A DNA stretch of 64,000 bases, taken from the NCBI RefSeq assembly GCF_000311785.1, contig NZ_HE978542.1, positions 62,001 through 126,000 on the forward strand. The letters are read 5' to 3'. The DNA comes from Brevibacillus massiliensis. Its GTDB lineage: Bacteria; Bacillota; Bacilli; Brevibacillales; Brevibacillaceae. The notes under the pieces were generated by a model. The model made no database searches and was not told the DNA's origin. It saw only the letters and a program-made list of their open reading frames with translations. Shown here one piece after another: positions 7,063 through 15,199 of this stretch. Numbering within the stretch: position 1 is the stretch's first letter; every line of letters begins with the position of its first letter. The position numbers and the translations under genes were made by a program.

Positions 7063-8034
7063 ATGACAAAACGAGATTGGGTAACACGATCAACGATGGC
7101 GATCATGCTGAGCGCATCCCTATTGATGTTCGCTGACGGCGGACAAGCTGTCTTTGCAGCAACCGCCCAAAAAGCCGATTTGTCTGACACCGTAGAGACG
7201 GCGTACGACCTGGTCGGCAAACCGTTCAAGAAGAATGCCGAAGGGCCTTCCGCTTTCGACACCGCCGGTTACATCCAGTACGTTTTCTCCCAACAAGGAG
7301 TGAAGCTGCCGGATAACATTCGCGATATGTACAACAAGGGAACGAAGATCAATACGGCTGACCTGCAGCCAGGAGATGTCGTCTTTATCAAGACAAGCCC
7401 AAGTTCCAGCCTCTTGAACTACGCCGGCATCTACGTCGGCAACGATACGTTCCTGTACGCCTCTGCGGGCAAACAAAAAGTGATTGAGCAAAGTCTCTCA
7501 AAAGTGAAGGATAAACTGGCCGGTGTGCGCCGATACATAGACATGGAGACAGAACAGCCCCCGGCAGAAAAACCGGCCGATCCGCCGAAAGACTCCGGAA
7601 CGGCAAAACCGGACAAGAACAGCGAAGCCTCGACCTTGGGGCAAAAGATTATCCTAACGGGTGAAAAGTACTTGGGCACACCGTATAAATTCGGGGCCAA
7701 GACAGGCAATACCAGCTCTTTTGACTGCTCTTCGTTCACCCAGTATGTCATGCAGCAAAACGGCATCAAGATCAGCCGCGGAGCCCGGGCCCAATTTAAA
7801 GACGGAAAAGAGGTTGACCGCAAAGACCTGCGCGTCGGCGACCTGATCTTCTTCTCCACAGAGCACAACATTAAAAAATACCCGGCCGGCTCGATCAACC
7901 GTATCGGCCACGTAGGGATTTACGCCGGCAACGGAAAAGTCCTGCACACCTATGGAAAAGGCGGCGTGAGATACGACACGATCGAAAAAGGCTGGTGGAA
8001 CGACCACTACGTAACGGCTGCCCGCTACTTCTGA
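7063..8034 (+). CDS. Secreted two-domain NlpC/P60 cell-wall hydrolase
   Basis: 323 aa, starting at ATG 7063 with AGGAGGG 6 nt upstream. A signal peptide covers about residues 1-33 (cleavage near QAVFAA). Two NlpC/P60 repeats follow. The first (about 40-160) reads SAFDTAGYIQYVF where the catalytic Cys should be, so it is probably inactive and may bind substrate. The second (about 195-323) has the intact SFDCSSFTQYVM Cys and the RIGHVGIYAGNG His region. A Pro/Glu/Lys-rich linker (about 165-190) separates them. Active family members cut the gamma-D-glutamyl-diamino acid bond of peptidoglycan stem peptides. It is element cargo, flanked by terminators on both sides, so it is transcribed alone. Confidence 0.92.
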   Translation: MTKRDWVTRSTMAIMLSASLLMFADGGQAVFAATAQKADLSDTVETAYDLVGKPFKKNAEGPSAFDTAGYIQYVFSQQGVKLPDNIRDMYNKGTKINTADLQPGDVVFIKTSPSSSLLNYAGIYVGNDTFLYASAGKQKVIEQSLSKVKDKLAGVRRYIDMETEQPPAEKPADPPKDSGTAKPDKNSEASTLGQKIILTGEKYLGTPYKFGAKTGNTSSFDCSSFTQYVMQQNGIKISRGARAQFKDGKEVDRKDLRVGDLIFFSTEHNIKKYPAGSINRIGHVGIYAGNGKVLHTYGKGGVRYDTIEKGWWNDHYVTAARYF

Positions 8035-8090
8035 TCCATATTGGCTGCCAAAACTGAAAAAACGCCTCTTTGCGAATACTCTCAGAAAAA

Positions 8091-8127
8091 GGAGATACCT
8101 TTTACCATAAAGGGATCTCCTTTTTTT
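8091..8127 (+). terminator. Rho-independent terminator after the NlpC/P60 gene
   Basis: An AAAGGAGAT...ATCTCCTTT hairpin with a central bulge precedes a run of eight T residues. It isolates the NlpC/P60 gene from the recombinase gene. Confidence 0.8.
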
Positions 8128-8196
8128 TCGTCCGGTGGCATGGAGTGGCACGGCGCCAGCGACGGATTCGAAACACATGGGGGAGGTGGCATACGC

Positions 8197-9804
8197 GTGT
8201 ACAACCGGCAGTTCAGTCCCCGGGCCTTGATCAAGCATCCAGTCGTCTACCTGCGGAGGTCGCGGGAAGATGCGGAGCGGGAAGTCCGTACCGGAGAGGA
8301 CACGCTCGCCATGCAGCGGGAAGTCATGGAACGGCTCTTGCGAGAGTACGGCCTGCCGTACGACCTGAAGGTGGAGATCGGCAGCGGCGACAAGATCGCA
8401 GCCCGGCCGATTTTTCAGCAGGTGCTGCACGATTTGCGCAGCGGCCTCTACGACAGTATCGCCGTCAAGGACATTTCCCGCCTGACGCGCGGGGATTTTA
8501 CGGATTACGGAACAGTCTACGACCTGATTTGCAGCAGGCGGATCTACATCATCACGCCTTACCGCCTCTACGACCCGGGAAACGCAAACGACCTCAGGCA
8601 AATCCGCTTTGAGCTGTTTTTGTCGCGGGAGGAGTTTGAAGTCATCCGCGAGCGGATGCAGGGAGCCAAGTACGCCTATGCGATGGCAGGGAAATTTATG
8701 GGCTCTACGCCCGCCCTCGGATACCTGTTCAATCCCAAAACACAGCACCTGGAGATCGCACCCCGGGAGGCTGAACTGGTCAGGCGGATCTTTGCGCTGT
8801 ACATCAACGGCCTGGGAGGAAAAGAGATGGGCTATCGCGCCATCGCTACCTTTCTCACCCGTTCCGGTGTGCCCTCGCCGCGGGGCCACGCCCGCTGGAC
8901 TCCGACCACGGTGAGAAAAATCCTGCAGAACCCCGTCTACGTGGGAGAGATTCGCTACAGGACCGGCTCCGTGCACAAGGGCGGGCGTTCTGACAGGGAG
9001 GAAGACGAACAGATCGTCGTCACCTCCGCCCACGAGCCGATCGTCAGCACAGAAGTCTTCGAGCAGGCACAGACCAAAGCCCGGCAGATGCGCAAACCCG
9101 CCACCCCGTTCGATCGCGAGACGAGCGAACTGTCCGGTCTGATCCGCTGCGGCAAATGTCAACGCGCCATGGTCAAACAGACTGCCAAGAGCAGTTACCA
9201 AAAAAAGGACGGTTCCGTCAGCCGCTACTATAAAGAGATGCTCTGGTGCACGACGGTCGGCTGCACCTATGTTTCCTACCGCGCCGTTGAAGATGCCATC
9301 CTTTTCTTTCTCCGGCAGCTGCCGGCGCTTTCCCCCTCCGAGCTGCGAAAGCACTGGTCCGCTCCGAACCCGACGTGGGGCCAGACAACCGCTGAAGATG
9401 AGTTGGCCCATCTCCTCCGGCAGCGCTCGGAGTGGGAGAAACGGCTCACCTTTGTCTACCGCAATTACGAGTCAGGCACGTATTCGGAACCTGAATTCAT
9501 CTCCCGCAGGGAAGAAGTCTGCAGCCAGATCCGGCAGATCGATCTGCTGATCTCCCGGCTGCGGCAGTCCGCTGACCCGGCAGCAATGGAAACCTGCGGA
9601 AGATCGGAGCGGCCAGCCCGACCTGTCTTCCTGCACGAGCTGTATCGGTCGCAGCAGGCTGCGGCGGCCAAAAACCGACTGCTGCGCGGATTGATCGAGT
9701 CAGCCACCCTGCGTGTTTCCGCAAAGGGCAGAGGGAGGAGACCGCCTGCCTTTCAGCTTGAGATCGCCTTTCGCCTGGCGGTATTATTCGGCGAATCCCT
9801 GTAG
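8197..9804 (+). CDS. Large serine recombinase (site-specific integrase/excisionase)
   Basis: 535 aa, starting at GTG 8197 with GGGAGGTGG 7 nt upstream; upstream codons back to 8041 run through a terminator hairpin and are not coding. The resolvase domain (about 1-150) contains [12 protein letters not shown] with the catalytic Ser, and [16 protein letters not shown] recombinase domain (about 170-290) has [33 protein letters not shown] and [18 protein letters not shown] zinc ribbon follows (IRCGKCQ ... LWCTTVGC), then a basic C-terminal coiled-coil region. Length fits the family (450-550 aa). It ends 58 bp from the right attachment core, as usual for these integrases and for SpoIVCA in the skin element. 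It presumably recombines the two CACAG sites. Confidence 0.95.
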   Translation: MYNRQFSPRALIKHPVVYLRRSREDAEREVRTGEDTLAMQREVMERLLREYGLPYDLKVEIGSGDKIAARPIFQQVLHDLRSGLYDSIAVKDISRLTRGDFTDYGTVYDLICSRRIYIITPYRLYDPGNANDLRQIRFELFLSREEFEVIRERMQGAKYAYAMAGKFMGSTPALGYLFNPKTQHLEIAPREAELVRRIFALYINGLGGKEMGYRAIATFLTRSGVPSPRGHARWTPTTVRKILQNPVYVGEIRYRTGSVHKGGRSDREEDEQIVVTSAHEPIVSTEVFEQAQTKARQMRKPATPFDRETSELSGLIRCGKCQRAMVKQTAKSSYQKKDGSVSRYYKEMLWCTTVGCTYVSYRAVEDAILFFLRQLPALSPSELRKHWSAPNPTWGQTTAEDELAHLLRQRSEWEKRLTFVYRNYESGTYSEPEFISRREEVCSQIRQIDLLISRLRQSADPAAMETCGRSERPARPVFLHELYRSQQAAAAKNRLLRGLIESATLRVSAKGRGRRPPAFQLEIAFRLAVLFGESL

Positions 9805-9862
9805 CGGCCGCTGTTTGCACGGCAAGGCTCTTCTGTCTTTGGTGGGTACGTGTTGACTTTGC

Positions 9863-9867
9863 CACAG
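9863..9867 (+). other. Right attachment site (attR) core
   Basis: CACAG, same codon phase as at 5421-5425. Element sequence is to the left (GTGTTGACTTTGC) and host protease sequence to the right (TGGGAATTATC). Confidence 0.7.
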
Positions 9868-10100
9868 TGGGAATTATCAGTGCAAAAAACCGCCGGCTGC
9901 AGGTTTCCCGCCGCGCCTACGAGGAAATCCTGCAGACAGATGCGGCGATCAATCCCGGCAACAGCGGCGGACCGTTAATCAACCTGTACGGTGAAGTCAT
10001 CGGAGTAAACGCGTTTATTATTCAATCAAGCCAATCGCTCGGCTTTGCGATTGGAATAGATTCCTTAAAGCCTCATTTGCACAAATTTTTTCGCGAGTGA
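9867..10100 (+). CDS. HtrA-type serine protease, C-terminal part with the catalytic Ser
   Basis: 77 codons from GTG 9867 to TGA 10100. The first codons read [10 protein letters not shown], the strand that follows SVT in HtrA proteases. Then come [16 protein letters not shown] with the catalytic Ser (Ser194 of the rejoined protein), GEVIGVNAF and [12 protein letters not shown]. The His88-Asp118-Ser194 spacing of the joined protein (30 and 76) is almost the DegP spacing (30 and 75). There is no PDZ domain; the joined 238-aa protein is a bare protease domain. No ribosome site precedes GTG 9867, so this part is probably not made by itself. The key residues are intact, suggesting the split gene is still under selection, which a dead gene would not be. 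Confidence 0.9.
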   Translation: MGIISAKNRRLQVSRRAYEEILQTDAAINPGNSGGPLINLYGEVIGVNAFIIQSSQSLGFAIGIDSLKPHLHKFFRE

Positions 10101-10111
10101 GCAGAAGCATT

Positions 10112-10146
10112 GAAACGCTTCCCCTCGATCACGCGGGAAGCGTTTC
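10112..10146. terminator. 12-bp perfect hairpin between converging protease and eutC ends
   Basis: GAAACGCTTCCC (10112-10123) pairs perfectly with GGGAAGCGTTTC (10135-10146) around an 11-nt loop. It lies 11 nt after the protease stop and 12 nt after the eutC stop. There is no good T-tract, but position suggests a shared terminator. Confidence 0.65.
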
Positions 10147-10158
10147 GACACGTCCAGT

Positions 10159-11004
10159 CTAGATCGCCAGCTGTACGCCGCTCGCCTTTTGCTCGAGCAT
10201 TTTTTTCAACACCGTGCCGATGTGGGCTCCTGCTTCAATCGGAGGTGTCCCCCCTTTATGGATATTGGAGATGACTGTTCGCTGCGACTCTACCGTACCC
10301 TTGCGGGGGCGGTAGCACATGTAGGCGCTCATCGACTGTGCCGAGACCAGTCCCGGCCGCTCCCCGATCAGGAGCACAAATACGTCCGGCTGGAGGATTT
10401 CGCCGATGTGGTCCATACACGCCACCCGGCCGCCGCGGACAAAAAACGGCGTTCCCCACTGCAGCCCGTAGGCTCTTAGCGAATCCAGCAAAGCGGGAAA
10501 CACATCGCGCAAATTGGCATCGATCGCGTTAGCGCTCAATCCGTCAGATACGACGATCTGCACTTGCGGCCTTTGCTTGCACTTCTGTTTGATCACCGAT
10601 ACGCCTTCGTCCGTGATGATTCGGCCCATGTCCGGCCGCTTCAAGTAGTTTTCCGTATTTTGAAAACAGGTTTCCACGGCAAACAACTGAAATTCGTCCA
10701 GGATGCTTTGACTCACCTCGCCGTAGACCGCATCTACTGCGGCGGCGTGATCTCTGCGAAAGCGGAGCACCTCTTTGGTCAGCGGGCGCGTGCCGGCCCG
10801 CCACACTCCGATGCGGGCGGGCGTACTGGCCAAAAGCTCGCGAAGCCCCTCTCTCCATTTTGGCTGGGGAACGGCTATCCTCTCTTCCTCTTGTTCACTG
10901 TCCTCTCCTTCCGCAACGTCCTCTGTTTTTTCTCTTCCGAGCTTTCGTTCCAACTCCGCCATTACCTTATCCACCAACGTGTCAAGTACAAGCTCTTCTT
11001 TCAT
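10159..11004 (-). CDS. eutC: Ethanolamine ammonia-lyase small subunit
   Basis: 281 aa, starting at ATG 11004. EutC with EutB forms the coenzyme-B12-dependent lyase that turns ethanolamine into acetaldehyde and ammonia. Family segments include RIGVWRAGTRPLTKEVLRFRRDHA, QIVVSDGLSANA, FVRGGRVACMDHIGE, LLIGERPGL and the conserved YMCYRPRKG. About 40 N-terminal acidic, charged residues (TEDVAEGEDSEQEEE) are a variable extension. It is the last gene of the eutS-P-A-B-C operon, 13 nt after eutB. Confidence 0.96.
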   Translation of the reverse strand: MKEELVLDTLVDKVMAELERKLGREKTEDVAEGEDSEQEEERIAVPQPKWREGLRELLASTPARIGVWRAGTRPLTKEVLRFRRDHAAAVDAVYGEVSQSILDEFQLFAVETCFQNTENYLKRPDMGRIITDEGVSVIKQKCKQRPQVQIVVSDGLSANAIDANLRDVFPALLDSLRAYGLQWGTPFFVRGGRVACMDHIGEILQPDVFVLLIGERPGLVSAQSMSAYMCYRPRKGTVESQRTVISNIHKGGTPPIEAGAHIGTVLKKMLEQKASGVQLAI

Positions 11005-11017
11005 CGGGCCGCCCCCC

Positions 11018-12379
11018 TCACATGAAAATCGTCGGATCGCCGGCGATCGGCGTCAACTTCCCGCGCTCCATCAGCCCCATCTTCTCCAGCCACTGTTCGA
11101 ATGCCGGCGCCGGGCGCAGCCCCTGCAGCTCCCTTAGCGTGGCGATGTCGTGGTAGCTGGTAGATTGGTAGTTTAACATGCAGTCATCCGCCATCGGCAC
11201 GCCGATCAGGTAATGCACCCCGGCGGCTGCCAGCAGCACGGCGAGGTTGTCCATATCGTTTTGATCCGCCTTGATGTGGTTGGTGTAGCAGACGTCAACG
11301 CCCATCGGCAGCCCCTGCAGCTTGCCCATGAAGTGATCCTCCAGGCCGGCGCGGATGACCTGTTTGCTGTCGTAGAGATACTCGGGTCCGATGAATCCGA
11401 CCACGGTATTGACGATGAACGGGCGGTACCTTTTTGCCAAGCCGTAGCAGCGCGACTCCAGCGTCACCTGGTCGATTCCGAAGTGGGCATCCGAAGACAG
11501 CTCCGATCCCTGCCCGGTTTCGAAATACCAGCAGTTGGGACCGGTCGATGTGCCCTCCCTGCGGATCAGCTCGTCTGCCTCATCCAGCAGTTCGACGCTG
11601 ATGCCAAATGCCGTATTGCCCTGCTGCGTTCCCGCCAGGCTCTGGAAAATCATATCGGCAGGCGCTCCCTGGCGGATCGCCCGCATCTGGGTGGTGACGT
11701 GGGCCAACACGCAGTTTTGCGTGGGAATCTGCCATTTGTCCATCACTTCTTTGGTCGCCTGCAGGATATTTTTGACGCTGTCGGTGGTGTCGATCACCGG
11801 ATTGACCCCGATCACCGCATCGCCGATCCCGTAGCTGAGCGCCTCGTACAGCGAAGCGATGATCCCGGGAATGCTGTCGGTCGGATGATTGGGCTGCGCC
11901 CTGCCGGCCAGCACGCCCTTCTGCCCGATCGTGATGTTGCAGTGGGTGATCACCTCCGCTTTGGCCGCAGCTTGAATCAGATCGAGATTGGACATCAACT
12001 TGGCGACGGCGGCGACCATTTCGCTGGACAAGCCGCGGCTGATCCGTTTCAACTCAGCTGCGCCCACGTCGGAGCGGAGGATGTACTCCCGCAGCTCGGC
12101 GACCGTCCAATTTTTGATCTGACTGTAGATCTTTTCGTTTATCCCGGCTTCGATCACCCGGGAGACTTCATCCTCTTCCGGAGGCAGCAGCGGATTGTTC
12201 CTGATGTCCGCGAGTGTCAGGTCGGCGAGGACCTGCTTGGCCGCCACCCTCTCCCGCATGTCGGCGGCGGCGATGCCGGCGAGCTGATCCCCTGACTTCT
12301 CTTCGTTCGCCTTGGCCATGACCTCCTTGAGGTCGCGAAATTGGTACGTCACCCCCAGCACGTGTGTCTTTAATCTCAT
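11018..12379 (-). CDS. eutB: Ethanolamine ammonia-lyase large subunit
   Basis: 453 aa, starting at ATG 12379, overlapping the eutA stop by 4 nt (ATGA). The TIM-barrel catalytic subunit carries the substrate and B12 sites. Visible family segments are GRAQPNHPTDSIPGI, DAVIGVNPV, AHVTTQMRAI, ETGQGSELSSDAHFG and the C-terminal GVPMADDCMLNYQSTS. Length is that of E. coli EutB. Overlap with eutA indicates translational coupling, sensible because EutA repairs the EutBC holoenzyme. Confidence 0.97.
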   Translation of the reverse strand: MRLKTHVLGVTYQFRDLKEVMAKANEEKSGDQLAGIAAADMRERVAAKQVLADLTLADIRNNPLLPPEEDEVSRVIEAGINEKIYSQIKNWTVAELREYILRSDVGAAELKRISRGLSSEMVAAVAKLMSNLDLIQAAAKAEVITHCNITIGQKGVLAGRAQPNHPTDSIPGIIASLYEALSYGIGDAVIGVNPVIDTTDSVKNILQATKEVMDKWQIPTQNCVLAHVTTQMRAIRQGAPADMIFQSLAGTQQGNTAFGISVELLDEADELIRREGTSTGPNCWYFETGQGSELSSDAHFGIDQVTLESRCYGLAKRYRPFIVNTVVGFIGPEYLYDSKQVIRAGLEDHFMGKLQGLPMGVDVCYTNHIKADQNDMDNLAVLLAAAGVHYLIGVPMADDCMLNYQSTSYHDIATLRELQGLRPAPAFEQWLEKMGLMERGKLTPIAGDPTIFM

Positions 12380-13842
12380 TGGATCCCCTCCACTCCGGCC
12401 TCGTGAAACGCGAGCGTTTTGATCACCACGGGAATCAGCGTCCCGGCGATCGGCTCGCCCAGGTCGATGTAGTCTCCGTATTCCACCCGCACCTGGTCGA
12501 TGCAGATCACGCGCGGCCGATGCTGGCAGCGGATCGTGAGCGACTGCCCCAGTGCTTTGGCCATATCGTTTTCGCAGATGACGGCCATGATACTGCTGTC
12601 CGGAAATGCTTCCGCAAACTGTGCGGCCAGCTCGTCTGCCAGCAGCTGCAGTTCGGCGTACGAACAGTACCCCATGCCGGTAATCGCGAGCGCAAACGGC
12701 GGCGAGACCGTCGCGTCGAACAGCCGGCGGCCCAGCTCCATCATTTGTCCGATCTCTGCTTTTACCGCTGCTGCGGTTAGCTGACGGCCGCCCACCTCCA
12801 GCTTGAGCACAGGCACGTTTCGCAGCGGCAGCAGCGATGCGTCGATATGAACGGTAGAGCCGCTGATCTCCGTACTCTGCATGCCGGCTCCGATGACCGT
12901 GGCCCGAACCGTCTGCACTGCCGGGACTACGCGAAACGGGCAGTGCCGGCTCTCCTGTGCAAGCGCGTGGGCCAAGAGCGGCCCGAAATCCCCGTACGTC
13001 GCTGTTTCATCCAGGTTCGTCGGCGCCGGTTCGCCGATGAGCTGCCCGATCCCGCCGGAGATCATGACCTCGTCGATCGCCGGAACTTCCGCAAGCGGCC
13101 GCCCCAACAGCAGCAGCCCGGCGGCTCCCTGCTCCTTGCCGGCCAAATACGACAGCATACAGCGGCTAAGCTGGCGGGCGATCTCCTGCAGCAACGAGAA
13201 GCTGACCTGCTGCCCCGGCACGATTCGAAAACCGCGTTCCCGAAGCCAAGGCTGGATCGCTGGTGCAACGTAGTGAATCACGCCTGCCTGATCGAGCCGA
13301 ACGAGCCGTCCGCCGATGTGGAAGGTGACCGTCCCGATCGCTTTGCCGCGCTGAAACAAGGCTGTGTTGGCGGTCCCTCCGCCGACGTCGATGTTGGCGA
13401 TCACGCCTTGGATGTTCCGGGAGCGCGCCTCGGCCCCCGAACCCTTGCCGGCCAGTACTCCTTCCAAGTCGGCCCCTGCCGTGGCGACGACAAAGTCGCC
13501 CGAGCGCTCGGCCAAAAAGTGCACGATCTCCTGCGCGTTTTTTTTGGTCGCCGTCTCGCCGGTGATGATCACCGCTCCCGATTTGACCTCGGAGAGTGTG
13601 AGCCCGGCCCGCTTGTACTCTTCGCTTAGAATGCGGGAGACCCGATCCACGTCTATCTCGTCGCCCGTTTTTAAAGGGGTGCTGTAAATCGCGCTGGCAT
13701 AGATCAATTCCCGCTCGACGATCTGGTATCTGGGCAGGGAAAAGTGGCTGGACATGCGGGCCAGCCGCAGCCTGCTGACGATAAATTTGGTCGTGCTCGT
13801 CCCCAAATCGATGCCGACACTGGTAATCCACTGTTCCTCCAC
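12376..13842 (-). CDS. eutA: Ethanolamine ammonia-lyase reactivating factor
   Basis: 488 aa, starting at GTG 13842 with GGGGAGG 8 nt upstream. It is an actin/Hsp70-fold ATPase that swaps inactivated cobalamin out of EutBC. The phosphate-1 motif VGIDLGTSTTKF is at about residues 9-20. Further ATPase segments are ANIDVGGGTANTALF (about 170-184) and EVMISGGIGQL (about 256-266). Overlaps eutB and lies 28 nt after eutP, so the unit is compact. Confidence 0.94.
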   Translation of the reverse strand: MEEQWITSVGIDLGTSTTKFIVSRLRLARMSSHFSLPRYQIVERELIYASAIYSTPLKTGDEIDVDRVSRILSEEYKRAGLTLSEVKSGAVIITGETATKKNAQEIVHFLAERSGDFVVATAGADLEGVLAGKGSGAEARSRNIQGVIANIDVGGGTANTALFQRGKAIGTVTFHIGGRLVRLDQAGVIHYVAPAIQPWLRERGFRIVPGQQVSFSLLQEIARQLSRCMLSYLAGKEQGAAGLLLLGRPLAEVPAIDEVMISGGIGQLIGEPAPTNLDETATYGDFGPLLAHALAQESRHCPFRVVPAVQTVRATVIGAGMQSTEISGSTVHIDASLLPLRNVPVLKLEVGGRQLTAAAVKAEIGQMMELGRRLFDATVSPPFALAITGMGYCSYAELQLLADELAAQFAEAFPDSSIMAVICENDMAKALGQSLTIRCQHRPRVICIDQVRVEYGDYIDLGEPIAGTLIPVVIKTLAFHEAGVEGIQ

Positions 13843-13870
13843 GTCTTGCGCCTCCCCAAAAGCACGTTCT

Positions 13871-14326
13871 CTAATCGGCGTCGCCTGTCAGGCCCAGGTC
13901 CTGCAGCAGCCTGGCCCGCAGTTCGTCAATTCCTTCGCCTGCAAGCGCCGAAGTGACAAAGATATCCCCTTCCGGCAGCGATTCCCGCAGCAGCAATTTC
14001 GCCCGCTCCACATTCGCCTTGGGATGATCCGCCTTGGTGATGACACCGATCGGGCGAAGCGGGAACCCTTGGGCAAAACCAGGAGGAAAAGAATTCCGCT
14101 CCCGTGCGGCGTCCTGGACCATCACCAACACGCCTGATTCCAGTGCAGTCGCCATCAACGAGCGGTAGTACATCGGGTTCTCGCTGTACTCCCCAGGCGT
14201 GTCGATCACCCAGTCCCGGTATTCCAGTGCTTGCGTCTTGCGCGCCGGCTGCCGGTCGGCAAACAGTGCCTGCACCAGAGACGTTTTTCCGGCGCCGACC
14301 GCGCCGATGATCATCGCCCGGCCCAT
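13871..14326 (-). CDS. eutP: EutP-type small P-loop protein (acetate kinase-like)
   Basis: 151 aa, starting at ATG 14326, 2 nt after the eutS stop. Walker A GAVGAGKTSL (about residues 8-17), switch-like WVIDTPGEY (39-47) and GVITKADHP (about 93-101) match EutP/PduV. EutP/PduV proteins accompany microcompartment operons and have been linked to compartment positioning or acetate kinase activity; which applies here is not visible. Confidence 0.92.
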   Translation of the reverse strand: MGRAMIIGAVGAGKTSLVQALFADRQPARKTQALEYRDWVIDTPGEYSENPMYYRSLMATALESGVLVMVQDAARERNSFPPGFAQGFPLRPIGVITKADHPKANVERAKLLLRESLPEGDIFVTSALAGEGIDELRARLLQDLGLTGDAD

Positions 14327-14328
14327 GG

Positions 14329-14670
14329 CTAAGACCTCGTCAGCAGCGCCGTTGCGAAGCGCAGCTTTTTGCTGAGAAATCCGTTTACCGCGGCGATGGC
14401 CATCTCGACTGCCGACACCTCGCCGACGATCACCAGCGATCCGGTAAACCGGTCGAGAAAGCCCAGCTCGACGTCAGCCGCTTTGGTCGCGATGTCGGCA
14501 GCGATAATCGACGTCTCCGTCGGCGTCAACGTAAGAATGCCGATCGCACCTGCCTCTTTTAATCCCAACTTGGTATAGAGAATCGGATCCGGGTTGGCGA
14601 TGACGTGGGCCAGCGTCACCTGTTTTCCGGGCACGTACTCTTGGATCACCCTCTGCCTTTCTTCGTCCAT
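14329..14670 (-). CDS. eutS: EutS bacterial-microcompartment shell protein
   Basis: 113 aa, starting at ATG 14670 with GAGGAGG 7 nt upstream; a TTG one codon earlier is less likely. A single BMC domain is present ([42 protein letters not shown]). The [12 protein letters not shown] segment contains the glycine at the bend typical of EutS hexamers. It is the first gene of the operon and the only shell protein in the window; no EutM/N/L/K, aldehyde dehydrogenase or EutVW regulator is next to it. Confidence 0.94.
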   Translation of the reverse strand: MDEERQRVIQEYVPGKQVTLAHVIANPDPILYTKLGLKEAGAIGILTLTPTETSIIAADIATKAADVELGFLDRFTGSLVIVGEVSAVEMAIAAVNGFLSKKLRFATALLTRS

Positions 14671-14755
14671 CAAAAAACCTCCTCTTGTTTGTCTACTTCG
14701 CTATACGGTGGTTGTCAACCAAAAAAGGTGACTTGGTGCAGAACTACATTCATAT

Positions 14756-15115
14756 TCACTCCCAATGCTTAGGATGATCAATATCTCCATTATATTCGGC
14801 ACTTCCAATTCCACTTTGCTCTATTCTCCCATCTCTATTAACATACAAGTAGTAAACTCCCCTTTCATCATTAAAAATGAGCCTTCCATAATACCTTCCA
14901 GTCTTGCGAATGTAGAAAACCTCTGTACGATAAATATCACTTTCTTTTATGGAATGAACTTTCACCACATGTTCTCTCATATCTTTGTCCATTTGTGCTA
15001 ATTTCGAATTGTATCCACCTACAATCCACTCCCAGTTGCTAATGAGCAGATAAAGGAAACCGATAAGGATTATTGTCATTGTTATTGCAATTATTTTTTT
15101 CATAATATTTGCCAT
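14756..15115 (-). CDS. DUF3139-like membrane-anchored small protein
   Basis: 119 aa, starting at ATG 15115 with AGGAGG upstream. One N-terminal membrane helix (about residues 7-27, IIAITMTIILIGFLYLLI) precedes a polar domain exposed outside. Conserved-looking residues include YRTEVFYIRKTGRYYGRLIF and the C-terminal HPKHW. I place it with DUF3139 proteins, which have no known function. It is AT-rich compared with eutS next door, and divergent from the broken amidase-like gene. Confidence 0.72.
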   Translation of the reverse strand: MANIMKKIIAITMTIILIGFLYLLISNWEWIVGGYNSKLAQMDKDMREHVVKVHSIKESDIYRTEVFYIRKTGRYYGRLIFNDERGVYYLYVNRDGRIEQSGIGSAEYNGDIDHPKHWE

Positions 15116-15199
15116 TTCTTCCTCCTAATAGTTGATATATCTTCCCTGTTTCATTTATAATAACATTGTATGAAAATTCTGGAAAGAGGGGATGGTATT

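Larger units (their letters stand above)
5421..9862. mobile_element. 4442-bp serine-recombinase element inserted in the protease gene
   Basis: The element is bounded by a CACAG core present at both ends (5421-5425 and 9863-9867), with only YGG similarity beyond it. This is typical of large serine recombinase sites with a very short shared core. Inside are, in order, a small basic protein (minus), a YheC/D ATP-grasp protein, a two-domain NlpC/P60 protein and the recombinase next to the right end (all plus). There is no transposase, no terminal inverted repeat and no phage gene. Recombining the two CACAG copies gives ...[13 protein letters not shown]..., an exact in-frame HtrA sequence. The layout parallels the Bacillus skin element and other sporulation-excised gene interruptions. 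Developmental excision is a hypothesis. Confidence 0.88.

Noticed and set aside
8041..8196. An upstream extension of the recombinase ORF starting at TTG 8041
   Set aside because: It reads through the terminator hairpin of the NlpC/P60 gene and lacks a ribosome site. GTG 8197 has a strong one.
7654..9411. A 585-aa minus-strand ORF across the NlpC/P60 and recombinase genes
   Set aside because: It spans two confirmed genes and a terminator, and has no domain or ribosome site.
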